Below are positions 27,726-35,491 of a stretch of 64,000 bases of DNA, one piece after another (positions within the stretch are counted from its first letter, which is position 1; each line of letters begins with the position of its first letter). The notes below the pieces were generated by a model. The model made no database searches and had not been told where the DNA came from. It worked only from the letters and a program-made list of their open reading frames with translations. The position numbers and the translations under genes were made by a program. The stretch covers positions 1 through 64,000 of the forward strand of contig NZ_JAUSBN010000055.1 in NCBI RefSeq assembly GCF_030651995.1, read 5' to 3'. This DNA comes from Reyranella sp. Lineage in GTDB: Bacteria > Pseudomonadota > Alphaproteobacteria > Reyranellales > Reyranellaceae.

Positions 27726-29084
27726 TTAAGAGATGTTACCGCCACCGACTGCCGGCTTGCCGGGCAGCCTCGCACGAACGATCAGGCCATGGGGTGCGCG
27801 GTCGAGAAGTTCGATCTCGCCGCCGTGACTCCTGACGACATCACGAGCAATCGAGAGACCGAGGCCAAAGCCGCTGCGCGCAACGCCGCCGCGCGCAGCG
27901 TCTACCTTGAAGAACGGGTCGAAAGCCTTCTTGCGCAGCACCGGCGGAATTCCCGGCCCATCGTCACCAACATCGATCTCCACATCGTGCCCCTCCAGGA
28001 GACGAAGCGACACCGTGACGACAGCGCCATGCTTGGTCGCATTGTCCACGATGTTGGAGATCGCACGCACCAGCACGTTCGGCCGGCATCGATAGGTGTG
28101 CCGCGGCGGCCCAACGTATGTGACGTTGTGGCCAACATCGGCGAATTCGGCACAAACAGTCTGGAGCAGGCTCGGCAGGTCGACACGCGATAGCCCTTCA
28201 GAACGAACGTCGTCGCGCAGGTAATTGAGCGTCTCGTCGAGCATGTGCGTGATCCGCGCGATCTCATGGAGCTGCCCTTCCCGATGCACCGGATCGGCGA
28301 CCCTTTCCGCGCGCAGCCGGAGCCGGGTCAACGGAGTACGAAGGTCATGGCTGATGGCGGCCAGCATGCGTGTGCGCTCGTCGAGCAGGGCACGAATTCG
28401 CGTGCGCATATCATCGAGCGCATCGGCGACCTGGACGATCTCCCTGGGTCCACGGCGGCGCACGATCCGCCTGTCTTCCGGGGATCGCCCGAAGGACTGC
28501 GCGGCCGTCGCCATGGCGGACAGCGGCGAGATGATCCATCGTACGGCATAGATCGATAGAAGCGCCACGAAGAGCAACATGATGATCAGCATGAGAGCGG
28601 AAGGGGCCAGGACGATCGTCCAAAAGCTCAGGCCGACCAACACCTCGAACAGGAGCGCATCACGCTCGTTGAGTCGAACGACGAGCTGGTCGGGATCGCC
28701 GCCCAGAGAAGGAACGACTTCCAGAGCTTCGACACCCCAACCCAGATGCAGCCTGCGTATCAGAAGCATGACCGGAGCCGACAGGCAGCAGTCTTGTCGG
28801 GAGATCTGCAGGTCGCTCAGAGGGACGCGCCTCACCTTGATGCCGATATCCCGGGCAGCGGTGAGGATCGCGGCGACATCGTCGTCGCTCTTAGATGCCT
28901 GGGCGAGCCGCGTTATCGTGCCAATCTGAGTCGCCATGGTCGTCGCGCTGTATCGTGGATTCTCCTCGACGAAGAGGACTATGACGGTCATCACGATGAG
29001 GGTCGCCAGGATCGTGGAGATAGCCACGATGCCCGTGATCTGGCCGGTAATGCTGCGGGGGATCAAACGATCGAGGATTCGCAT
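27726..29084 (-). CDS. Sensor histidine kinase (EnvZ/OmpR-class)
   Basis: This 452-residue inner-membrane kinase has helix 1 at about 17-40, a short periplasmic domain of about 105 residues containing two adjacent cysteines (C99, C100), helix 2 at about 145-180, a HAMP linker and a DHp domain with H246 in ISHDLRTPLTRL. The ATP-binding domain shows NATKHG, DDGPGIPP and GFGLGLSIARD. The ATG at 29084 lies 13 bases after the response regulator stop. The Cys pair in the sensor domain is a possible redox or metal-sensing feature (inference). Confidence 0.92.
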   Translation of the reverse strand: MRILDRLIPRSITGQITGIVAISTILATLIVMTVIVLFVEENPRYSATTMATQIGTITRLAQASKSDDDVAAILTAARDIGIKVRRVPLSDLQISRQDCCLSAPVMLLIRRLHLGWGVEALEVVPSLGGDPDQLVVRLNERDALLFEVLVGLSFWTIVLAPSALMLIIMLLFVALLSIYAVRWIISPLSAMATAAQSFGRSPEDRRIVRRRGPREIVQVADALDDMRTRIRALLDERTRMLAAISHDLRTPLTRLRLRAERVADPVHREGQLHEIARITHMLDETLNYLRDDVRSEGLSRVDLPSLLQTVCAEFADVGHNVTYVGPPRHTYRCRPNVLVRAISNIVDNATKHGAVVTVSLRLLEGHDVEIDVGDDGPGIPPVLRKKAFDPFFKVDAARGGVARSGFGLGLSIARDVVRSHGGEIELLDRAPHGLIVRARLPGKPAVGGGNIS

Positions 29085-29097
29085 CGAGCGTCGCCTT

Positions 29098-29856
29098 TCA
29101 GGCCTCGCTGACCGGCGGGGTGAAGAGGTAGCCACCCAGCCGCACCGTCTTGATGAAGGTCGGCTCTCGCGGATCCGGCTCGATCTTCTGCCGGATGCGG
29201 CTGATATGAACGTCGATGCTGCGTTCGAGCGGCCCCGCCAGACGGCCGTGCGTCATCTCGACGAGCTGGTCGCGCGACATTACCCGGCCCGGATTCTGGC
29301 AAAGAGCGGCCAGCAGGTCGAATTCGACCGTCGTCGTCGCGACTTGGACGTCGTCGGGATTTCGCAACTGACGTGTCGCGAGATCGAGGCGCCATCCGTA
29401 GAAGACCAGCCGCCGCAGGCGCGGACGCGAGCCGTCATGTCCCCCTTGCGCGCGTCGAAGGAGTGCGCGGATTCGGGCAACCAGCTCGCGGGAATTGAAC
29501 GGCTTGGTGACGTAGTCGTCGGCGCCGATCTCGAGGCCAACAATGCGATCGACATCCGCGCCTCGCGCCGTCAGCATGATGATCGGAATGGTCGACGCCG
29601 CCCGCAGCCGGCGGCAGATGCTGAGCCCGTCCTCGCCCGGCAGCATGATGTCGAGCACGACGAGGTCGACGGGCGTGGCGGCCATCGACGCCTCCATCTC
29701 AGCGGCCGACGCCACTGACAAAGCCGTAAAGCCGTTCTCGGCAAGTACCTCCACCAGCATCCGCGAGATTTCCGCGTCGTCCTCCACCAACAGGACACTA
29801 GGCCTTCCGTCGACGTTCATGGGGTGGGGTAACGTGATTTCGGCAACTCCGGGCAT
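29098..29856 (-). CDS. OmpR-family response regulator
   Basis: This response regulator of about 252 residues has a receiver domain with the acidic pair D26-D27, phosphoacceptor D69 (LVVLDIMLPGEDG) and K in YVTKPFN, followed by an OmpR-type winged helix (RSIDVHISRIRQKIE, VRLGGYLF). Starts at 29892 (GTG), 29856 and 29820 are possible; 29856 is favoured by GGTGAG just upstream. It is the first gene of the cluster with the sensor kinase, MipA and MlaA and probably controls that operon. Confidence 0.92.
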   Translation of the reverse strand: MPGVAEITLPHPMNVDGRPSVLLVEDDAEISRMLVEVLAENGFTALSVASAAEMEASMAATPVDLVVLDIMLPGEDGLSICRRLRAASTIPIIMLTARGADVDRIVGLEIGADDYVTKPFNSRELVARIRALLRRAQGGHDGSRPRLRRLVFYGWRLDLATRQLRNPDDVQVATTTVEFDLLAALCQNPGRVMSRDQLVEMTHGRLAGPLERSIDVHISRIRQKIEPDPREPTFIKTVRLGGYLFTPPVSEA

Positions 29857-29965
29857 CTCACCATCTTTCCCCTTATCGTACGACGGGGTCACTGTCCGAG
29901 TTGTTTCCGTTTGTTAAGAAGACGCGATCACAATTGACACTCACCGCCATGGGGACTTGAACAAG

Positions 29966-30919
29966 CTAGCCCGTCGCGTGCATCTCGCGGAACAGCGACG
30001 GCGCCATGCCGAAGCGGCGCTCGAAGGCCTGGCAGAGTCGTGCCGAGGAGCGCAGGCCCACGCGGCCCGCGATCGTCTTGAGCGGCAGGCCCTTGGCCAA
30101 TAGCGTGCGCGCCGCGTCGAGCCGCAGCGCCTCCACGAAGTGCGCCGGTGTCTTGCCGGTCGCCTCGACGAACTTGCGATAGAAGCTGCGCTCCGACAGG
30201 CCCGCGCGCGCGGCCAGCGTCGGCACGTCGAGCGGCTCGTCGAGATGGGCCTGCATCCAGTCGATCAGCCTCGCGAACGGGACATCGGCCTCGGACTGCG
30301 CCTGCAGCAACGGGCTGAACTGGGACTGGTAGCCGGGCCGCCGTGCGTAGAGCACGAAGTGCCGCGCAATCAGATTGGCCGTCGCTGCGCCGAGATCGGC
30401 CTCGACCAGGGCCAGCGCCATGTCGATGCCGGTCGTCACGCCGGCCGAGGTCCAGACCTTGCCGTCGACGACATAGAGCGCATCGGCATCCACGGTCAGT
30501 GCCGGGAACTTGTCGGCCAGCCGCTGGCAGCTCGCCCAGTGCGTGGCCACCCTCCTTCCGTCGAGCAATCCGGCGGCCGCCAGCACGAAGGCGCCGGTGC
30601 ACACCGAACCGAAGCGCCGTGTCCGGGGTGCCACCCTGCGCAACCAGCGCCGCACGTCCTCGCGCGCCATCACGGCCTTGAGCCCTCGCGATCCGCCCAC
30701 CACCAGCAGCGTGTCGTACTGCCCGCCGAACCGGCGGCTCACCAGCGCGACGCCGCAGTTGGACGTAACCGGGCCGCCGTCGGGCGAGACGATCTGCACG
30801 TCATAGGCGGGGCGTTCACGTCCCTCGTTGGCTGCGCCGAACACGGCGGCGGGCCCGGTGACATCGAGGAGCTGGCAGCCTTCATAGGCCAGGAGGGCGA
30901 TGCGGCGGGGCTTTGGCAT
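29966..30919 (-). CDS. GlxA-family AraC-type regulator with DJ-1/PfpI domain
   Basis: This 317-residue regulator has an N-terminal DJ-1/PfpI (class I glutamine amidotransferase-like) domain with the nucleophile-elbow Cys C107 in FGSVCTGAFVLAAAG and a C-terminal AraC DNA-binding domain with two helix-turn-helices from about 215 (LAARAGLSERSFYRKFVEAT, LKTIAGRVGLRSSARLCQAF). GlxA-type regulators control genes for glycine betaine, carnitine, arginine or polyamine use. It is divergent from a stand-alone DJ-1-family gene, its likely target. Confidence 0.9.
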   Translation of the reverse strand: MPKPRRIALLAYEGCQLLDVTGPAAVFGAANEGRERPAYDVQIVSPDGGPVTSNCGVALVSRRFGGQYDTLLVVGGSRGLKAVMAREDVRRWLRRVAPRTRRFGSVCTGAFVLAAAGLLDGRRVATHWASCQRLADKFPALTVDADALYVVDGKVWTSAGVTTGIDMALALVEADLGAATANLIARHFVLYARRPGYQSQFSPLLQAQSEADVPFARLIDWMQAHLDEPLDVPTLAARAGLSERSFYRKFVEATGKTPAHFVEALRLDAARTLLAKGLPLKTIAGRVGLRSSARLCQAFERRFGMAPSLFREMHATG

Positions 30920-30982
30920 TGGCAGAAATTAGCCTCTATTTGTCATTTCTGCCAGACGCTCGATGAGGCTATACACGCACAT

Positions 30983-31053
30983 TGTCATCCCGAGCGCAGC
31001 GAGGGACCTTTACTTCCACCGTGCAAAGGTCCCTCGCTGCGCTCGGGATGACA
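30983..31053. repeat. Long perfect palindrome, family A (first copy)
   Basis: Two perfectly complementary 29-base arms (30983-31011 and 31025-31053) flank a 13-base loop. Each arm reads TGTCATCCCGAG, then CGCAGCGAGGGACC, then TTT. The element lies between the divergent DJ-1-family genes and overlaps the upstream control region of the plus-strand gene. A related element is at 40480-40579. It resembles REP/MITE-like dispersed palindromes of alphaproteobacteria. Confidence 0.95.
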
Positions 31054-31082
31054 CCTCTCTTGAGTTCGTGAAAGGAATTCCC

Positions 31083-31769
31083 ATGGCAGACACGGTCCAC
31101 ATCGGCATCCTGCTCTTTCCCGACGTCACCCAGCTCGACGCGACCGGCCCCGCCCAGGTGCTGTGTCGCGTGCCCAATGCGAAGCTTCACATGATCTGGA
31201 AGACGCTCGATCCCGTGCGGACCGACTCCGGCTTCTCGATCGTCCCGACGACCACCTTCGCCGACTGCCCGCAGCTCGACGTGATCTGCGTGCCGGGCGG
31301 CGGCGGCCAGGTCCCGCTGATGACCGACGAGGAGACGCTCGCCTTCCTGCGCAAGCAGGCGGAAGGCGCGCGCTACGTCACCTCGGTCTGCACGGGCTCA
31401 CTGGTGCTCGGCGCCGCCGGCCTCCTCAAGGGCTACAAGTCCGCCTGCCATTGGTCGTCACGCGAATTCCTGCCGGCCTTCGGTGCAATTCCGGTGGCCG
31501 AGCGCGTCGTGCGCGACCGCAATCGCATATCGGGCGGCGGCGTCACGGCCGGCATCGACTTCGGGCTCACCCTGGTGGCTGAACTGGCCGGCGAGGAAGT
31601 CGCCAAGTCGATTCAGCTCACGCTCGAATACGATCCGCAGCCGCCCTTCGATTCCGGCAGCCCCGAGAAGGCCGGACCCGAGCGTGTGCAGCGTCTGAAG
31701 GAACGCATCCACGGCATGCTGCTGAAGCGCCAGCAGGCAAACGATGAGGCTGCGGCCAAGCTCGCTTGA
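31083..31769 (+). CDS. DJ-1/PfpI-family protein, isonitrile hydratase-like
   Basis: This 228-residue cytoplasmic protein is a stand-alone DJ-1/PfpI domain. D19 in DVTQLDATGP, C103-T104 in TSVCTGSLVLGAAG, and the length match isonitrile hydratase (InhA) of Pseudomonas, in which an Asp, a Cys and a Thr are essential. The start ATG 31083 follows GAAAGGA. It is divergent from the GlxA/AraC regulator, which has a homologous domain. The hydratase activity is inferred; a generic glyoxalase or sensor role remains possible. Confidence 0.85.
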   Translation: MADTVHIGILLFPDVTQLDATGPAQVLCRVPNAKLHMIWKTLDPVRTDSGFSIVPTTTFADCPQLDVICVPGGGGQVPLMTDEETLAFLRKQAEGARYVTSVCTGSLVLGAAGLLKGYKSACHWSSREFLPAFGAIPVAERVVRDRNRISGGGVTAGIDFGLTLVAELAGEEVAKSIQLTLEYDPQPPFDSGSPEKAGPERVQRLKERIHGMLLKRQQANDEAAAKLA

Positions 31770-31836
31770 GCAAGCCGCCGCTCAGGGGAAGGGCTGAACC
31801 GCTGCACGGCCACTCCGCCAGACCTGGGTTTCGACG

Positions 31837-32298
31837 GTGAACAAGCTTGAACTGAAGGTTCCGCCGCCAGCCGCCGCTTTGCTCGTCGCCGGTGTCATGT
31901 GGTTGGTCGCCTACGGCTTGGACAGCCTCTCGTTCGCGTTGCCGGCGCGGCGAGCGGTCTTGATCGTGTTGGCCGTTTCAGGAATTGCAATTTCCGCGGC
32001 CGGCGCCTGGTCGTTCTGGCGCGCCCGAACGACCGTCAATCCGCACAGACCGGAGGCTACCTCGTCGCTCGTCGCGACAGGAATTTTCCGCTTCACTCGA
32101 AATCCGATGTATCTCGGCCTCTTCCTCGTCCTGGCAGGATGGGCCGCCCATCTGGCGAACGCAGCGGCCCTGCCGGGCCCGCTGCTGTTCGCTCTTTACG
32201 TCACACGCTTCCAGATCTTGCCCGAAGAGCGGGTGCTCGCCACCAAGTTCGGCCCGGAGTTCGACGCCTACAGGCGTCGGACCCGGCGCTGGATCTGA
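31837..32298 (+). CDS. Isoprenylcysteine methyltransferase-like membrane protein
   Basis: This 153-residue protein with four or five membrane helices belongs to the ICMT/PEMT-like group of small membrane methyltransferases. The signature is GIFRFTRNPMYLGLFLVLAG followed by EERVLATKFGPEFDAYRRRT near the C-terminus. The start is GTG 31837. Substrates of bacterial members are mostly unknown. Confidence 0.85.
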   Translation: MNKLELKVPPPAAALLVAGVMWLVAYGLDSLSFALPARRAVLIVLAVSGIAISAAGAWSFWRARTTVNPHRPEATSSLVATGIFRFTRNPMYLGLFLVLAGWAAHLANAAALPGPLLFALYVTRFQILPEERVLATKFGPEFDAYRRRTRRWI

Positions 32299-32385
32299 TG
32301 CGGGCCGAGGCTGCAGAGCCGCCCGGAATGGCATCTGCGACCTCGTCTTCCGCAACGTCCTGCTCAAGACTCCAAACTCGATCGA

Positions 32386-33246
32386 TCACCCTCCAGCCGC
32401 CAGACGCTGCAGCACGGCCTCGAGCGTCACGGTCCCCCGCCGCATCTCGCCGCCCGGCGGAAAGTCCAGGCGACCGGCATTGATTGCCTCGTCGAGGTCC
32501 GCGAGCTTCTCGGCATAGTCGGCACCCAGACCCGCCGCCACCAGCCCGGCCACCCAGTCCTCGCGTGACGACGGCACCGCGGTCACCGGCTTGCCGAGCA
32601 GCCGCGACAGGATCTCCGCCGCATCGAGCGCCGAGTAGCGAGCGGGCCCATCGAGATCGACGATGCGCGTGCCCGGTCGCGGCTCGAACAGCAGATCCGC
32701 CGCGACGCGGCCGACATCCAGCGCCGACACGGCCTCGTTGCGCTTGTCGAGGGGGAGCTTGCCCGTCGGGAGCACGCCCGCGTCGCGCGCCACCGGCACC
32801 ATGGCCGCCCAGTTCTCGAGGAATTCGCCCGGCCGCAGGAACACAAGGGAGGGCGCGACCCCGGCAAGGGCCGCCTCGAAGTCATGCAGCACACGCACGA
32901 TGCCGTTGCCCTCGCTGAGATGCGCGCCGACCGACGAAAGTGCCACGACATGCGGCACACGTGCCGTGCGCACCGCGGCGGCGATCGAACGCGCCGCGGC
33001 GCGCGAACCCGCCAGCACGTCTTCCGACTGCTTCGGCGGGACCAGCATCACGAAAGCGGCCTCCGCGCCCTCGAATGCCGCAGCGAGGCTGGCCGTGTCC
33101 GAGGCGTCCGCGCGCACGGTCTCGACACCAAGCCCCGCCGCGCGCGCCGGATCGCGGGACACCGCGCGTACCGGAACACCCTGGTGCTTCAGGGATTCGA
33201 GCGCTGCACCACCGACCTGACCGGTGACTCCCATGATGACGAACAT
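32386..33246 (-). CDS. NmrA-like NAD(P)-binding protein
   Basis: This 286-residue protein has an N-terminal Rossmann motif VTGQVGGAALESL and the LSSVGAHLSEGN segment of NmrA/quinone reductase-2-like atypical SDR proteins. There is no canonical YxxxK pair. The start MFVIMG at 33246 has GGAGGT 5 bases upstream. It is divergent from an HxlR regulator, a typical pairing for redox- or quinone-responsive enzymes. Confidence 0.88.
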   Translation of the reverse strand: MFVIMGVTGQVGGAALESLKHQGVPVRAVSRDPARAAGLGVETVRADASDTASLAAAFEGAEAAFVMLVPPKQSEDVLAGSRAAARSIAAAVRTARVPHVVALSSVGAHLSEGNGIVRVLHDFEAALAGVAPSLVFLRPGEFLENWAAMVPVARDAGVLPTGKLPLDKRNEAVSALDVGRVAADLLFEPRPGTRIVDLDGPARYSALDAAEILSRLLGKPVTAVPSSREDWVAGLVAAGLGADYAEKLADLDEAINAGRLDFPPGGEMRRGTVTLEAVLQRLAAGG

Positions 33247-33284
33247 TGCGACCTCCAAGGTTGTGAGGTTGCACCTAACATTCC

Positions 33285-33320
33285 AGTACGCTTTCCATAA
33301 GTACGCACATTTTTTATACT
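33285..33320. promoter_or_regulatory. HxlR-gene promoter with repeated AGTACGC site
   Basis: AGTACGC occurs twice (33285-33291 and 33300-33306, 15 bases apart), each with a self-complementary GTAC. A -10-like TATACT lies at 33315-33320. The repeats fall at the -35 position of the HxlR promoter and also upstream of the divergent NmrA-like gene. This is a candidate autoregulatory operator. Confidence 0.55.
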
Positions 33321-33352
33321 AGGTATCAGTCATGGGTTTGGAGGCGCACGCG

Positions 33353-33706
33353 ATGGCCGAGACGAAGGCTCCCTGGTGTCCGGTGACGGCGACGGTCGAA
33401 GTGATCGGCGGCCGCTGGAAGTCCACGATCCTGTATCATCTGAAGGACGGGCCGCGGCGCTTCAACGAGCTGCGGCGCCTCGTTCCGGGCATCACGCAGC
33501 GCATGCTGACCTTGCAGCTTCGCGCACTGGAGGAGGACGGAATCGTGTCGCGCAAGGTGCTCAACACCGTGCCGCCGCACGTCGAGTATTCGTTCACGAA
33601 GAAGGGCTTGAGCCTCGGCCCCATCCTCGATGCGATGGAGGAATGGGGCGCGGCGCACCGCCCACGGCGGCGCGCACAGGCCGAAGCTCGCGCGCAGGCG
33701 CGCTAG
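33353..33706 (+). CDS. HxlR-family transcriptional regulator
   Basis: This 117-residue MarR-like winged-helix protein of the HxlR/DUF24 family has the N-terminal conserved Cys (APWCPVTATVEVIGGRW), FNELRRLVPGITQRMLTLQL as the DNA-binding helices, and the YSFTKKG wing. The start at 33353 is supported by GGAGG 8 bases upstream; an earlier in-frame ATG at 33332 is only 12 bases from the -10 box and lacks a ribosome site. The Cys is a thiol-stress sensor in several relatives. It overlaps the cupin gene by 4 bases at the 3' end. Confidence 0.9.
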   Translation: MAETKAPWCPVTATVEVIGGRWKSTILYHLKDGPRRFNELRRLVPGITQRMLTLQLRALEEDGIVSRKVLNTVPPHVEYSFTKKGLSLGPILDAMEEWGAAHRPRRRAQAEARAQAR

Positions 33707-34251
33707 TTCGCGCCGGCCGTTGCGCTTTCGATGGTGATGGCCTTGCCGGCCGCCATGTCGAACTTGAGACGACGCACGTAATCGAGATCGCGCCCCGTCA
33801 CGCGCACGAAGCGGCTGCCGTCGGGATAGTCGATGGCGTGGATCGCTCCGACATCGTAGACGCCCGCATGGCCGGGCTCGAGTCTATAGGTCTTGACCTT
33901 CTCGAGCTTCGCATCGCCCGCGTCCGTGCCGCCGTCGACGCGCTTGTATTCGCTCATGTCGGTGTACTTCACCGCCTGACCATAGACCGCCCACGAGGCG
34001 CCGTGATCGTGCGGCGGGCTCTTGTGCGGCTTGGGATTGCAGTGCGCCAGCACGACGAAGCCGAGGTCCTTGTCCTCATGGAGCTTGCGCGTGCCGAGCG
34101 GCGCGGCGGGTCCCACGGCTTCGTCGACGAAGGACGGGTTGGCCAGCAGCTTCTCCAGCAGCACGCGAACCCGTTCGCGGCCGGCCGGTCCCTCGTGCGT
34201 CTTGAGCGCGGCCTGCGCGTCCTTGACGAACGTATCGAGCGTATAGGTCAT
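33703..34251 (-). CDS. Cysteine dioxygenase-like cupin protein
   Basis: This 182-residue protein has a cupin-like metal motif in PPHDHGASWAVYGQAVKY (two His) and a later H in VGAIHAIDYPDG. The layout resembles cysteine/3-mercaptopropionate dioxygenase-type cupins, but I am not certain of the substrate. The start MTYTLDTF at 34251 was chosen; the longer open frame upstream lies in the acyl-CoA dehydrogenase region. It may follow the acyl-CoA dehydrogenase on one transcript, but a hairpin lies between. Confidence 0.65.
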   Translation of the reverse strand: MTYTLDTFVKDAQAALKTHEGPAGRERVRVLLEKLLANPSFVDEAVGPAAPLGTRKLHEDKDLGFVVLAHCNPKPHKSPPHDHGASWAVYGQAVKYTDMSEYKRVDGGTDAGDAKLEKVKTYRLEPGHAGVYDVGAIHAIDYPDGSRFVRVTGRDLDYVRRLKFDMAAGKAITIESATAGAN

Positions 34252-34273
34252 GCGGCGGCTCCCTCGAGACAAT

Positions 34274-34298
34274 GGCAGGCGGAAATGATCCGCCTGCC
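34274..34298 (-). terminator. Hairpin between acyl-CoA dehydrogenase and cupin genes
   Basis: A perfect 9-base stem GGCAGGCGG/CCGCCTGCC with a 7-base loop lies 13 bases past the acyl-CoA dehydrogenase stop. The minus-strand T run is weak (ATTGTCT), so it may terminate only partly or mark a processing site. Confidence 0.5.
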
Positions 34299-34310
34299 CG
34301 CCTCTTCCTG

Positions 34311-35471
34311 TCAACGTCCGCCGAAGATACGGCGGGCGATCACCATGCGATGCACTTCCGAGGGACCCTCGTAGACCCGCATGGTGCGGACCTTCTGCGC
34401 CATGATCGACAGCGGCAGCTCCTGCGTCACGCCCATGGCGCCGAACGCCTGCTGGGCATGGTCGATCACCTCGCTCGCCATCTCGGTCGCATAGACCTTG
34501 ATCATCGACGCCTCCATGCGCACGTCGCGGCCCTCGTCCTGCTTCACCGCGGCATCCATCACCATCAGGCGGCAGGCATGCAGCTTCATCGCAGCGTCGG
34601 CCACCCACCACTGGATGGCCTGGCGGTCGGCGAGCTTCTCACCGAAGGTCACGCGCTGGTTGGCATGGTCGACCAGCATGTCGAGCGCGCGCTGCGCCAT
34701 GCCGACACACCAGGAGCCCATCTGCAGGCGGCGAATCGTGAGGCGCATCTGCATGGGCGCGAAGCCCGCACCGATGCGGCCCAGCACCTGCGTCTCCGGC
34801 ACGCGGCAATCCTCGAACACGACCTCGTAGGTCCGCTGCCCGGCCAGCATCGGGATGGCGCGCGCCACGACGAGGCCGGGCGTGCCCTTGTCGATCAGGA
34901 AGGCGGTGATGCCGCCGCGGGCGCCGAGGTTGGGATCGGTCACCGCCATGGCGATGGTGAAGTCGGCCTTGGCGATGCGGCTGATCCAGATCTTGCGGCC
35001 GTTGATCACCCAGTCGTTGCCGTCCTTCACCGCCCGCGTCTTCATGCCGGCGGGGTCGCCGCCCGCGCCGGGCTCGGAGATGGCGATCGCCGAGCTGGTC
35101 TCGCCAGCAGCATAGGGTTCGAGGTACTTCTTGCGCTGCTCCGGGCTCGCGGTCGCCAGCAGCATGTGCAGGTTGGGCGAGTCGGGCGGGAAGGTGAAGG
35201 GCACGCAGGTATAGCCCAGCTCCTCGTTGACGCCGACCAGCGCCACGGAAGGCAGGTTGGCGCCGCCGACTTCCTCGGGCACGTCGAGTGCCCACAGGCC
35301 CAGGTCCTTGCACTGCTTGAAGAGCCTGGCGTTCTCGTCGTCGGACAGCGACGCCTGCTGGCCCGACGCGAACCGGTCGAGCACGTTCTTCTCGAGCGGC
35401 ATCAGTTCGTTGCGCACGAACTTCTTCACGAGATCGCGCAGCATCTGATGTTCTTCGTTGACCTGGTACAT
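34311..35471 (-). CDS. Acyl-CoA dehydrogenase
   Basis: This 386-residue flavoprotein oxidises an acyl-CoA to the 2,3-enoyl-CoA. The FAD/substrate segment AIAISEPGAGGDPAGMKT and WVINGRKIWIS are family signatures, and the C-terminal RVYEGPSEVHRMVIARRIF carries the catalytic-base Glu of YEG. The start MYQVNEEH at 35471 follows AGGAGGAGC. It lies 20 bases after the NMT1-like receptor gene, so both may be in one operon. Confidence 0.93.
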   Translation of the reverse strand: MYQVNEEHQMLRDLVKKFVRNELMPLEKNVLDRFASGQQASLSDDENARLFKQCKDLGLWALDVPEEVGGANLPSVALVGVNEELGYTCVPFTFPPDSPNLHMLLATASPEQRKKYLEPYAAGETSSAIAISEPGAGGDPAGMKTRAVKDGNDWVINGRKIWISRIAKADFTIAMAVTDPNLGARGGITAFLIDKGTPGLVVARAIPMLAGQRTYEVVFEDCRVPETQVLGRIGAGFAPMQMRLTIRRLQMGSWCVGMAQRALDMLVDHANQRVTFGEKLADRQAIQWWVADAAMKLHACRLMVMDAAVKQDEGRDVRMEASMIKVYATEMASEVIDHAQQAFGAMGVTQELPLSIMAQKVRTMRVYEGPSEVHRMVIARRIFGGR

Positions 35472-35491
35472 AGCAGCTCCTCCTGATTCGA

